14,967 nucleotides of DNA from Scatosoma sp045655705 (GTDB lineage: Bacteria; Bacillota; Clostridia; Christensenellales; Borkfalkiaceae): contig JAZOPU010000063.1 of the NCBI GenBank assembly GCA_045655705.1, positions 1 to 14,967 of the forward strand, in the 5' to 3' direction. The position numbers and the translations under genes are program-made. Positions 1 through 4,882 of this stretch are shown in pieces (position 1 is the stretch's first letter; the number at the start of each line of letters is the position of its first letter). The notes beneath the pieces are model-generated. The model was not told the origin of the DNA and made no database searches. It was given only the letters and a program-made list of their open reading frames with translations.

Positions 1-3
1 AAT

Positions 4-34
4 AAAAAAACACGGCTCGAAAGCCGTGTTTTTT
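4..34 (-). terminator. Intrinsic terminator after the duplicated rplL 3' fragment
   Basis: An 8-bp perfect stem (10-17 with 22-29, loop CGAA) is flanked by an A-run at 4-9 and a T-run at 30-34, so it can work in both directions. On the minus strand it sits 16 bases beyond the stop codon of the rplL fragment. It is probably the original terminator of the rplJL operon, left here when the island separated it from the intact rplL. That history is inference. Confidence 0.85.
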
Positions 35-42
35 GTCTTAAA

Positions 43-220
43 GTAAAACTTATTTAAGTTCAGCGGTAGCGCCGTTCTCTTTGAGTTTTGCAACGAGAGC
101 TTCAGCGTCAGCCTTGGGAGCGTTTTCTTTGATAACGCCCATGGATTCAACTGCTTTCTTCGCGTCAGCAAGACCAAGACCCGTAGCTTCACGAACAACT
201 TTGATGATCGCGATTTTGTT
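43..220 (-). repeat. Direct repeat copy 1: duplicated 3' end of rplL
   Basis: These 178 bases match 1414-1591 at a constant offset of 1371, with one difference (G at 143 against A at 1514). The difference is a silent Ser codon change on the minus strand. The match ends abruptly at 220/1591 on one side and at 43/1414 on the other. The pair brackets three foreign-looking genes and is the best evidence for an insertion at rplL. Confidence 0.95.
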
Positions 221-235
221 CGCGCCATAGTCCGT
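50..235 (-). pseudogene. rplL: Truncated rplL fragment (L7/L12 C-terminal domain)
   Basis: This fragment encodes the last 56 residues of L7/L12, identical in protein to codons 68-123 of the intact gene, then a stop at 50-52. Upstream of the identical part, 221-235 encodes T-D-Y-G-A where the intact gene has K-D-I-G-P. The fragment therefore still looks like L12 for five more codons but comes from a different allele. A TAA at 236-238 then stops the frame. There is no start codon or ribosome binding site, and the N-terminal dimerisation domain and hinge are missing, so it should not be expressed as a functional L12. That same TAA is the stop of the 199-aa gene upstream, so the two are in one frame separated only by a stop codon. 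The likeliest origin is target replacement by an integrating element. Confidence 0.85.
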
Positions 236-835
236 TTATTGCATTGTTTCTTGAATTTCTGCAATAATACTGTCGGTGAGAAGACCTTTTTCGGATAATA
301 CGTTGCCTATTTTTTCAAATAATCCCGTTCCGTTTTCGTTGTCGGATTTTGCGTCGAACGCAAACAACGCCTTGTCATACAGCCATTCGTGTTTATCCAC
401 GTCGATATACCCTAAAAAGATAAGCTCGCTGATATAAAAAGCCGTTTGCCCGTAAAAATTGTGGTTTAATTTCTTGACGAAACGAACGAACGGGCTTTTG
501 CTTTCCTTGAAAACCTGCCCTGCGTAAAATACCTTATACGCCGTTTCGGTTTGTTCGCTTATAAGCCTTTTGATGTAACAGGTCAATTCTTTTGCTATCA
601 TAGCCGTATTGATTTCTATCCCTTGCCCCCGTAATTGCGTTACGTTTTCAAAAGACTCGAAGTATTTCAAGCAAAACAAATTGATAGCCGCCTCTTCACC
701 CTCTTCGTCGTATTTTCCAAATACTTTCGAAAATATGCTCGTCGCCTTGCTTTCATACCAACTCGTTGGATGTTGTTCTGCAAGCTCTTCCTCTAAAGTT
801 TTCGGTTTCGCAAATAATTTACTAAAAAATCCCAT
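236..835 (-). CDS. Hypothetical protein, island cargo gene 2 (199 aa)
   Basis: I do not recognise this protein. It is 199 residues, soluble-looking, with no signal peptide or membrane segment, and its composition suggests a mostly helical fold. Residues 1-25 are basic, then Glu-rich (KLFAKPKTLEEELAEQ). The middle is rich in Phe, Tyr and Lys, and the end is acidic. The start at 833-835 has an AAGGGGA motif about ten bases upstream. It begins 14 bases after the stop of the 72-aa gene, so the two form an operon read from the promoter at 1100-1128. Its stop codon lies at the junction with the duplicated rplL fragment and is in the same frame as that fragment. Its place behind a repressor-controlled promoter suggests a product whose expression must be restrained, such as a defence, toxin-like or transfer function, but nothing in the sequence identifies which. 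Confidence 0.75.
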   Translation of the reverse strand: MGFFSKLFAKPKTLEEELAEQHPTSWYESKATSIFSKVFGKYDEEGEEAAINLFCLKYFESFENVTQLRGQGIEINTAMIAKELTCYIKRLISEQTETAYKVFYAGQVFKESKSPFVRFVKKLNHNFYGQTAFYISELIFLGYIDVDKHEWLYDKALFAFDAKSDNENGTGLFEKIGNVLSEKGLLTDSIIAEIQETMQ

Positions 836-849
836 TGTTTTTATCCCCT

Positions 850-1068
850 TTAATGTGAATTTGTCCCGTCAAAAGAATTGCAAGCCAAAGTAGGCCAAGG
901 ATTTCTTGAACCACCCGACGAAGTCACGATATCAGAAGGGGAAATTCCATATAAAGCCATCATATCTCTTTTCGCCGCATAACCGTTGCTTACGTAGTGT
1001 TTAACCTCCACACAAATTTGCCTACCGTTTCGCTTTACGAGAAACCAAGTCGTAGTAGGAATTGCCAT
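850..1068 (-). CDS. Small hypothetical protein, island cargo gene 1 (72 aa)
   Basis: This is an unrecognised 72-residue protein. The N-terminal half looks like beta strand then helix, with basic and aromatic residues (W8, F9, K12-R13, V20-K23-Y25). The tail, from about residue 50, is rich in Ser, Gly, Asn and Trp and is probably flexible. The start codon at 1066-1068 is preceded by a GGAGG motif about seven bases upstream, a strong translation signal. It is the first gene after a promoter with perfect -35 and -10 hexamers, so it may be strongly made when the XRE repressor is off. Small size and first position would fit a DNA-binding partner, an anti-repressor or an inhibitor of its neighbour; none of these is shown. 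Confidence 0.65.
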   Translation of the reverse strand: MAIPTTTWFLVKRNGRQICVEVKHYVSNGYAAKRDMMALYGISPSDIVTSSGGSRNPWPTLACNSFDGTNSH

Positions 1069-1099
1069 AATAAAACCTCCGAAAATATTTTATGAATAT

Positions 1100-1128
1100 A
1101 TTATATGATACAAATTTGTATTTGTCAA
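1100..1128 (-). promoter_or_regulatory. Consensus promoter for the two-gene island operon
   Basis: On the minus strand TTGACA lies at 1128-1123 and TATAAT at 1105-1100, separated by 17 bases: a perfect vegetative sigma factor promoter. The spacer contains a 14-bp palindrome (1108-1121), so a bound repressor would sit between the two hexamers and block polymerase. Confidence 0.85.
1108..1121. promoter_or_regulatory. Operator O1, perfect 14-bp palindrome
   Basis: ATACAAATTTGTAT is a perfect palindrome in the spacer of the leftward promoter. It shares ATACA....TTGTAT with the second site at 1138-1151. The two centres are 30 bp apart, about three helical turns, so two repressor dimers would lie on the same DNA face. 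The ligand is presumably the XRE protein encoded next to it; that is inferred from position. Confidence 0.75.
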
Positions 1129-1154
1129 GCATTTTTGATACATTTTTGTATAAT
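1126..1154 (+). promoter_or_regulatory. Promoter of the XRE repressor gene
   Basis: TATAAT lies at 1149-1154, only eight bases before the ATG at 1163. The best-spaced -35 (CAAGCA, 1126-1131, 17-base spacer) is poor, so the promoter is weak or helped by another factor. Operator O2 overlaps the -10. With a start point about seven bases after the -10, the mRNA would begin at or within two bases of the ATG. Confidence 0.6.
1138..1151. promoter_or_regulatory. Operator O2, overlapping the repressor promoter
   Basis: ATACATTTTTGTAT has the same half-sites as O1 (ATACA and TGTAT) and differs only in two central bases. It covers the first three bases of the -10 of the repressor promoter, so occupancy would shut off repressor synthesis, which is negative autoregulation. 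Confidence 0.65.
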
Positions 1155-1162
1155 AATATTAT

Positions 1163-1375
1163 ATGGAACTTAATTTTAGGAATAACAAAATAGCGGAATT
1201 ACGCAAGGGGCAGAACTTATCCCAGCGCAAACTTGCGCAAGAAATCGGAACGAGCCAAGCGAATTTATCGCGTTGGGAGCAGGGACTTAACGAACCGAGC
1301 ATTATCGAATGTTGGAAGCTGGCGGATTATTTTGATATTAGCATTGATATTTTGTGCGGACGGAAAGAATATTAA
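1163..1375 (+). CDS. XRE-family helix-turn-helix repressor (70 aa)
   Basis: This is a minimal transcriptional repressor of the lambda Cro/cI-like (XRE, HTH_3) family, made of the DNA-binding domain alone. Helix 2 is near residues 20-28 (LSQRKLAQEIG), the recognition helix near 31-40 (SQANLSRWEQ), and the conserved ending LADYFDISIDILCGR completes the five-helix fold. There is no C-terminal dimerisation, peptidase or ligand-binding domain, so it probably dimerises through the HTH fold. It is the only plus-strand gene in the window. It faces away from the two cargo genes, and two matching palindromes lie between them, so it very likely represses both directions. No ribosome binding site precedes the ATG, and the -10 lies eight bases away, pointing to a leaderless mRNA. 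Its terminator is shared with rplL. Confidence 0.92.
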   Translation: MELNFRNNKIAELRKGQNLSQRKLAQEIGTSQANLSRWEQGLNEPSIIECWKLADYFDISIDILCGRKEY

Positions 1376-1404
1376 AAAAGACTACCCGACGGGTAGTCTT
1401 TTTT
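1374..1404. terminator. Bidirectional terminator between the XRE gene and rplL
   Basis: An 8-bp GC-rich stem (1380-1387 with 1391-1398, loop GAC) has A-runs at 1374-1379 and T-runs at 1399-1404. It ends the plus-strand XRE transcript and the minus-strand rplJL transcript coming from the other side. It differs in sequence from the terminator at 4-34, so the intact rplL now has an island-borne terminator. Confidence 0.9.
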
Positions 1405-1413
1405 GATTTTCAG

Positions 1414-1591
1414 GTAAAACTTATTTAAGTTCAGCGGTAGCGCCGTTCTCTTTGAGTTTTGCAACGAGAGCTTCAGCGTCAGCCTTGGGAGCGTTTTCTT
1501 TGATAACGCCCATAGATTCAACTGCTTTCTTCGCGTCAGCAAGACCAAGACCCGTAGCTTCACGAACAACTTTGATGATCGCGATTTTGTT
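1414..1591 (-). repeat. Direct repeat copy 2: 3' end of the intact rplL
   Basis: This is the partner of 43-220 and covers codons 68-123 of the intact gene, its stop and seven bases beyond. Either copy could be the incoming one; the allele difference just outside copy 1 (221-235) suggests the element carried its own rplL segment. Confidence 0.95.
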
Positions 1592-1792
1592 AGGTCCGAT
1601 GTCTTTAAGAACAACGTCGAATTCCGTCTTTTCTTCTGCTGCGGGAGCTGCTTCTGCTGCTGCGCCGCCTGCTGCGGGAGCTGCTGCAACTGCTGCGCTT
1701 ACGCCGAATTCTGCTTCAAGTGCTTTTACAAGTTCGTTCAATTCAAGAACGGTCATAGCTTTTACTTCTTCAATGAGTTTTTGTACGTCCAT
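1421..1792 (-). CDS. rplL: 50S ribosomal protein L7/L12
   Basis: L7/L12 forms the flexible stalk of the large ribosomal subunit as dimers on L10 and recruits the translation GTPases. The 123 residues are normal length. The N-terminal dimerisation domain (1-32, MDVQKLIEEVKAMTVLELNE...) is followed by an Ala/Gly/Pro hinge (33-53) and the C-terminal factor-binding domain (55-123), with the signature NKIAIIKVVREATGLGL at 68-84. The start at 1792 has GGAGG upstream. It lies 45 bases after rplJ in the same operon, under the L10 leader. Its 3' part duplicates the fragment at 50-220, so this gene is probably a host 5' half joined to an element-derived 3' half. The protein appears fully intact. rpoB, the usual next gene, is not within the window. 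Confidence 0.97.
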   Translation of the reverse strand: MDVQKLIEEVKAMTVLELNELVKALEAEFGVSAAVAAAPAAGGAAAEAAPAAEEKTEFDVVLKDIGPNKIAIIKVVREATGLGLADAKKAVESMGVIKENAPKADAEALVAKLKENGATAELK

Positions 1793-1837
1793 GGTAATTT
1801 AATCCTCCGATTTTTTAATTTAATGATTTTTTAATAA

Positions 1838-2341
1838 TTAGTTATTTTCTTTTGCTTTCGCAATGCTGTCCAAAACACCAACGAACTTGGACAAGGACGA
1901 CTGCAAGCAACCGAGCATCTTTGCAATAAGCGTATCCTTGGAAGGGATAGCGGAAAGCTCTTTCACGCCTGCTTGGTCGAGATATTTGTTTTCAACGAAT
2001 GCACACTTAGGAACAATTTTTTCCACAAGGGCGGGGTTTGCTTTGGTTTCTTTTGCGAAAACTGCCGCACCGCTCGTTTCGTCTGCACAGAACACGGTTG
2101 CCGTCGTACCGTTCAAATCTTTATCGAAATCGGTAATTCCGAGTTCGTTGAACGCTTTTCTAACGAGCGTGTTCTTATACACTTTATATTCGCAGTTTGC
2201 TTCTTTGAATTTTCTTCTCAAAGCGGTTACTTCCAAAACGGTAAGCTTGTTATAATCCGCAAGGACGATAGACTTGCTTGCCTGAATTTTCGCTTTGATT
2301 TCTTCTACTACCTGTTTTTTAGCTTCTACGTTTGCCGACAT
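1838..2341 (-). CDS. rplJ: 50S ribosomal protein L10
   Basis: L10 anchors the L7/L12 dimers to 23S rRNA at the base of the stalk, and in complex with L12 it represses its own operon through the mRNA leader. The 167 residues are typical. The N-terminal RNA-binding domain includes the family pattern at 26-40 (VLADYNKLTVLEVTALRRK), then VYKNTLVRKA near residue 55. The C-terminal helix that binds L12 ends in KFVGVLDSIAKAKE. The start at 2341 has AAAGGAGG eight bases upstream. It is preceded by a 232-base gap holding a promoter and an attenuated leader, and followed by rplL. Confidence 0.97.
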   Translation of the reverse strand: MSANVEAKKQVVEEIKAKIQASKSIVLADYNKLTVLEVTALRRKFKEANCEYKVYKNTLVRKAFNELGITDFDKDLNGTTATVFCADETSGAAVFAKETKANPALVEKIVPKCAFVENKYLDQAGVKELSAIPSKDTLIAKMLGCLQSSLSKFVGVLDSIAKAKENN

Positions 2342-2350
2342 AGTTTTACC

Positions 2351-2484
2351 TCCTTTAAGACTAATAAAAAATCCTTACGCCGCACGGCATAAGGGTATTG
2401 TTTTTACAAACTTATTCCTTAAACCTCGACGAGCGGTTTCCCATCAAATCTTACGATGCTCGTTTTCTACGGCTGATATTTACT
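2351..2484 (-). ncRNA. L10 leader (ribosomal protein autoregulatory leader)
   Basis: The RNA upstream of rplJ carries features of the Bacillota L10 leader: a GCCGUAGAAAAC segment, GAUGGGAAACCGC, and a later GGAAUAAGUUUGUAAAAA segment before the terminator hairpin. The position (between a promoter and rplJ) and the ending in an intrinsic terminator fit transcription attenuation by L10-L12 binding. I matched it from memory of the family; a covariance-model search would settle the exact limits. Confidence 0.8.
2366..2394 (-). terminator. Attenuator hairpin in the L10 leader
   Basis: On the minus-strand RNA a 9-bp stem (2394-2386 with 2381-2373, one G-U pair, loop GUGC) is followed by six U residues (2371-2366). 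It ends 24 bases before the rplJ start, so it is a transcription terminator inside the leader. The upstream leader fold bound by L10-L12 would decide whether it forms. Confidence 0.85.
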
Positions 2485-2489
2485 GTCCT

Positions 2490-2518
2490 ATTATAGCATT
2501 TCCCGCCAAGGCAGTCAA
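2490..2518 (-). promoter_or_regulatory. rplJ-rplL promoter
   Basis: TTGACT (2518-2513) and TATAAT (2495-2490) are separated by 17 bases, giving transcription starting near 2483 and including the whole L10 leader. The -35 lies inside a 10-bp inverted repeat (2506-2515 with 2528-2537), so the same DNA is both a promoter and a strong hairpin in read-through RNA from rplA. Confidence 0.85.
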
Positions 2519-2537
2519 CTATTTTTAACTGCCTTGG
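2506..2537. repeat. Inverted repeat overlapping the rplJ promoter
   Basis: CCAAGGCAGT (2506-2515) and ACTGCCTTGG (2528-2537) are perfect complements around a 12-base loop. No U-tract follows on either strand, so it is not a classical terminator. It could be an operator, a Rho-independent pause, or a 3'-end stabiliser for rplKA mRNA. Confidence 0.8.
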
Positions 2538-2573
2538 AAGAAAATTTTATTTTTAATTTATAAAAATGCGTTT

Positions 2574-3260
2574 TTACGCTTTCGTAGCCACCTTAACACC
2601 AGGTCCCATCGTAGAAGCAAGCGTAACGCTCTTCACGTATTGACCTTTTGCAGCAGCGGGTTTCGCTTTCACGATCGCGTCCATAAGCGCGGTGAAGTTT
2701 TCCACGAGCTTTTCTTTACCGAAGCTCTTTTTACCGATAGGGCAGTGAATGATCGCCGTTTTGTCAAGACGATATTCCACTTTACCAGCTTTAACTTCTT
2801 TGATAGCCTTTTCTACGTCCATCGTAACCGTACCGGACTTAGGGTTAGGCATCAAGCCCTTAGGACCGAGCACACGACCGATACGACCTACCATACCCAT
2901 CATATCCGGGGTGGTGATCATAACGTCGAAATCAAACCAGTTTTCGTTTTGAATTTTTGCGATAAGCTCTTCCGCGCCCACGTAGTCTGCGCCAGCAGCC
3001 GCCGCAGCGTCCGCTTTCGCACCTTTTGCGATAACCAAAACTTTCTTGGTTTTACCCGTACCGTTGGGAAGCACGAGCACGCCACGTACTTGTTGATCCG
3101 CTTGACGGGGGTCAACGCCCAAACGCACGTGCATTTCTACCGTTTCGTCGAATTTTGCTTTTGCGGTTTCAAGAAGAATGGAAACAGCTTCTTCCGCTTC
3201 GTATTGTTTCGTTAAATCAAACGCTTTCACGCTATCTTGATATTTCTTTCCGTGTTTCAT
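2574..3260 (-). CDS. rplA: 50S ribosomal protein L1
   Basis: L1 forms the mobile stalk near the E site of the large subunit and binds helices 76-78 of 23S rRNA. In many bacteria it also represses its own mRNA. The family signature is present: residues 58-66 (LPNGTGKTK) and the PDMMGMVGRIGRVLGPKGLM-type loop around 120-140, then MPNPKSGTVT. I place the start at 3258-3260 (ATG), giving 228 residues, because AGGAGG at 3274-3269 is eight bases before it. An in-frame GTG at 3266 is only two bases from that motif. The gene begins 15 bases after rplK and is co-transcribed with it. Confidence 0.96.
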   Translation of the reverse strand: MKHGKKYQDSVKAFDLTKQYEAEEAVSILLETAKAKFDETVEMHVRLGVDPRQADQQVRGVLVLPNGTGKTKKVLVIAKGAKADAAAAAGADYVGAEELIAKIQNENWFDFDVMITTPDMMGMVGRIGRVLGPKGLMPNPKSGTVTMDVEKAIKEVKAGKVEYRLDKTAIIHCPIGKKSFGKEKLVENFTALMDAIVKAKPAAAKGQYVKSVTLASTMGPGVKVATKA

Positions 3261-3275
3261 TTTCACCGCCTCCTA

Positions 3276-3701
3276 TTACTCTTCGACGGTAACGCCCATA
3301 CTACGAGCGGTGCCGGCTACCATGCTGATCGCACTTTCCAAGCTAGTGCAGTTGAGGTCGGGCATTTTCGTTTTCGCGATTTCTTCGACCTGTGCTTTGG
3401 TAAGCTTACCAACTTTCACGCTGTTGGGTTTTGCACTTGCAGTTTCGATACCAAGAGCTTTCTTGATCAAAACGGGTGCGGGGGGAGTCTTCAAAATGAA
3501 CGTGAAAGAACGGTCTTGATAGATCGTTACAACCACGGGGATAATGAGACCGGGTTTGTCTGCCGTTTTTGCATTGAATTCCTTCGTAAAGCCGGGCAAG
3601 TTGATACCGAACGGACCAAGCGTCGAGCCTACGGGAGGAGCAGGCGTTGCTTTGCCTGCGGGAAGTTGCAATTTTACGACTGCTGTAATTTTCTTAGCCA
3701 T
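3276..3701 (-). CDS. rplK: 50S ribosomal protein L11
   Basis: L11 binds the GTPase-associated centre of 23S rRNA, controls factor-dependent GTP hydrolysis and is needed for RelA-type stringent signalling. Its 141 residues are the standard length. The N-terminal domain shows VKLQLPAGKATPAPPVGSTL (9-28) with its proline switch, then the linker DRSFTFILKTPPAP (66-79). The C-terminal RNA-binding domain ends in EGTARSMGV-like GTARSMGVTVEE. The start at 3701 has AAGGAG upstream at 3715-3710. A structured leader lies immediately before that site and probably serves L1 feedback control. Confidence 0.97.
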   Translation of the reverse strand: MAKKITAVVKLQLPAGKATPAPPVGSTLGPFGINLPGFTKEFNAKTADKPGLIIPVVVTIYQDRSFTFILKTPPAPVLIKKALGIETASAKPNSVKVGKLTKAQVEEIAKTKMPDLNCTSLESAISMVAGTARSMGVTVEE

Positions 3702-3709
3702 AAATATTT

Positions 3710-3761
3710 CTCCTTAGTGGTTTTTGCAAAACGCCCTAAAAGATTTGACGTTTCTCCCACT
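3710..3761 (-). promoter_or_regulatory. Putative L1-binding leader upstream of rplK
   Basis: On the minus-strand RNA, AGUGG (3761-3757) pairs with CCACU (3720-3716). Inside it, AAACG (3753-3749) pairs with CGUUU (3733-3729). The asymmetric loop carries GAG on one side and CAAAAA on the other. GUGGGAG at the start and A-rich...ACCAC at the end match the L1-binding helix 76 region of 23S rRNA as I remember it from E. coli. The rplK ribosome binding site AAGGAG directly follows the closing stem, so L1 binding would hide it. The pairing is seen; the L1 role is inferred from known L1 feedback on rplKA. Confidence 0.6.
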
Positions 3762-3783
3762 TTTTTAACAAATTAAGTGCGGG

Positions 3784-4338
3784 TTATTCCGCTTGCGTTT
3801 CAGGGACGTCCCCTTCCACTTTTTTCATTTGGACGAATTCGACGTCCACGTCCGTTTCTCTGCCGAACATCGTCGTAGAAACGGTAGCTTTGAGTGCTTG
3901 TGCGTTGACAGATTTAACCGTACCGACAAAGCCCTTCAAAGGCCCTTCTTCAATAGATACGGAATCGCCCACGGCAAACGAACCCACTTCGCCCGTTTCT
4001 TCAAGTTTCATTTTCTTGATTTCTTCGGGTTTCATAGGAATAGGTCTGCCTTGCGGACCGCAAAAGCCTGTAACCCCGCGGGTACTGGTCACGTAATACC
4101 AAATCTGATTGGTATAGATCATTTTAATAAAAACGTAGCAAGGCAAAAGCTTTCTTTCGACCACTTTAAGCTTACCGTTTTTCTCTTCAATGACCTGTTC
4201 CATAGGGATTTTAAGGTCTACGATATAATCGCCGAGGTTATTATTTTCAATGAGTTTTTCCAAGCTGTCCTTCACCATTGCCTCATAACCGGAATAGGTG
4301 TGCAGGATATACCACTTAGGTTCTTCGTTGATTGGCAT
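3784..4338 (-). CDS. nusG: Transcription elongation/antitermination factor NusG
   Basis: NusG binds the clamp of RNA polymerase, suppresses or tunes pausing, and its KOW domain links polymerase to Rho or the ribosome. The NGN domain occupies about residues 6-110, opening with KWYILHTYSGYE and with the conserved LLPCYVFIKM (64-73) and the VTSTRGVTGFCG segment. The KOW domain is about 122-178, with VSIEEGPLKGFVGTV. The 184 residues are a usual length. The start at 4338 has GGAGG upstream. It follows secE by 15 bases and precedes the rplK leader, the standard bacterial order. Confidence 0.97.
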   Translation of the reverse strand: MPINEEPKWYILHTYSGYEAMVKDSLEKLIENNNLGDYIVDLKIPMEQVIEEKNGKLKVVERKLLPCYVFIKMIYTNQIWYYVTSTRGVTGFCGPQGRPIPMKPEEIKKMKLEETGEVGSFAVGDSVSIEEGPLKGFVGTVKSVNAQALKATVSTTMFGRETDVDVEFVQMKKVEGDVPETQAE

Positions 4339-4353
4339 ATACTTGTCCTCCGA

Positions 4354-4575
4354 TTATGAAATGAGTCCGAGCAGCCAGCCAAGGAGGGCGTCAACGCCCG
4401 TAACGACTGCAAGGAACGAGGCGACGATCACAAGAACCACGCCCGTCGTTTTTAAAACGGTGGGGAAGGTAGGCCACGTTACGCGTTTAAGCTCGGAGAA
4501 AGTTTCTCTAAACTTTGCGCCGACGCGACGAAACCAGCTGGGTTTCTTATTTTTAGATTTTGATGCGTTTGCCAT
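4354..4575 (-). CDS. secE: Preprotein translocase subunit SecE
   Basis: SecE clamps the two halves of the SecY channel in the cytoplasmic membrane. This short 73-residue, single-membrane-segment form is typical of Gram-positive bacteria. A basic N-terminus (KSKNKKPSW) leads into the conserved amphipathic helix and hinge FSELKRVTWPT (about 25-35), then one transmembrane helix at about 44-70. The start at 4575 has GAGGT upstream. It sits between rpmG and nusG, the classical position. Confidence 0.96.
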   Translation of the reverse strand: MANASKSKNKKPSWFRRVGAKFRETFSELKRVTWPTFPTVLKTTGVVLVIVASFLAVVTGVDALLGWLLGLIS

Positions 4576-4638
4576 TTGTTACCTCATAGCGCGAATTTTT
4601 ATAGCGCGAAAGCGCCCCGAAAAATACGCGGCAATAGA

Positions 4639-4803
4639 TTATTTAGATTCCTTGTGCTCCGTGTGCTTTTTGCAGAACGGGCAATACTTGCTCAAAACGA
4701 GTCTGTCGGGATCGTTTTTCTTGTTCTTCAAACTATCGTAGTTTCTGTGCTTGCACTCCGTGCATTCAAACGTAATTTTGGCTCTTGCCGTTTTGGTTGC
4801 CAT
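4639..4803 (-). CDS. rpmG: 50S ribosomal protein L33
   Basis: L33 is a small protein of the large subunit near the E site. It has 54 residues from the ATG at 4801-4803, which has GGAG nine bases upstream. A longer frame reaching 4863 is rejected because those extra residues cover the promoter. This is the zinc-binding (C+) form: CTEC and CPFC supply four cysteines. TARAKITFECTECKHRNY and the KKNDPDRLVLSKYCP stretch are family-typical. It is the first gene of the secE-nusG-rplKA operon. Confidence 0.96.
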   Translation of the reverse strand: MATKTARAKITFECTECKHRNYDSLKNKKNDPDRLVLSKYCPFCKKHTEHKESK

Positions 4804-4853
4804 AATCAAAACTCCATACAAAAAAATTACACCCCTGTTCGGTGCGTAGGATA

Positions 4854-4882
4854 AGTTTACCACACTTTCAGGGGCTTGTCAA
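4854..4882 (-). promoter_or_regulatory. Promoter of the rpmG-secE-nusG-rplKA operon
   Basis: TTGACA (4882-4877) and TAAACT (4859-4854) are separated by 17 bases. The region immediately upstream (4890-4925) is almost pure A/T and could act as an UP element. TTGTCAA (4876-4882) and TTGACAA (4889-4895) form an inverted repeat covering the -35. Confidence 0.75.

Larger units (their letters stand above)
43..1413. mobile_element. Putative 1.37-kb island inserted at the 3' end of rplL
   Basis: One unit from repeat to repeat is 1371 bp. It contains two minus-strand genes of unknown function, a plus-strand XRE repressor with divergent promoters and operators, and a terminator at the rplL-proximal edge. 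The intact rplL at its right edge ends with an almost perfect copy of the sequence at its left edge, so insertion left the host gene complete. Elements that integrate into the 3' end of a conserved gene and restore it behave this way. No integrase or transposase gene lies in the island, so it would need help in trans. Homologous recombination or an unequal duplication is the alternative explanation. The boundaries are seen; mobility is inferred. Confidence 0.6.

Noticed and set aside
609..893. Plus-strand frame opposite the 199-aa island gene
   Set aside because: It spans the gap between two minus-strand genes with their own ribosome binding sites, and has no promoter or ribosome binding site itself.
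1372..1689. Minus-strand frame rich in Gln, Lys and Leu overlapping rplL
   Set aside because: It is the shifted reading of the Ala-rich hinge of L7/L12; the true frame is certain from family identity.
4576..4638. tRNA gene between rpmG and secE, as in some Gram-positive bacteria
   Set aside because: The gap is only 63 bases and shows no cloverleaf or TTCGA-type T-arm.
4804..4863. N-terminal extension of L33 by 20 residues
   Set aside because: The extension covers the predicted -10 region and start point of the promoter, while the ATG at 4803 has a good ribosome binding site and begins the conserved L33 sequence.
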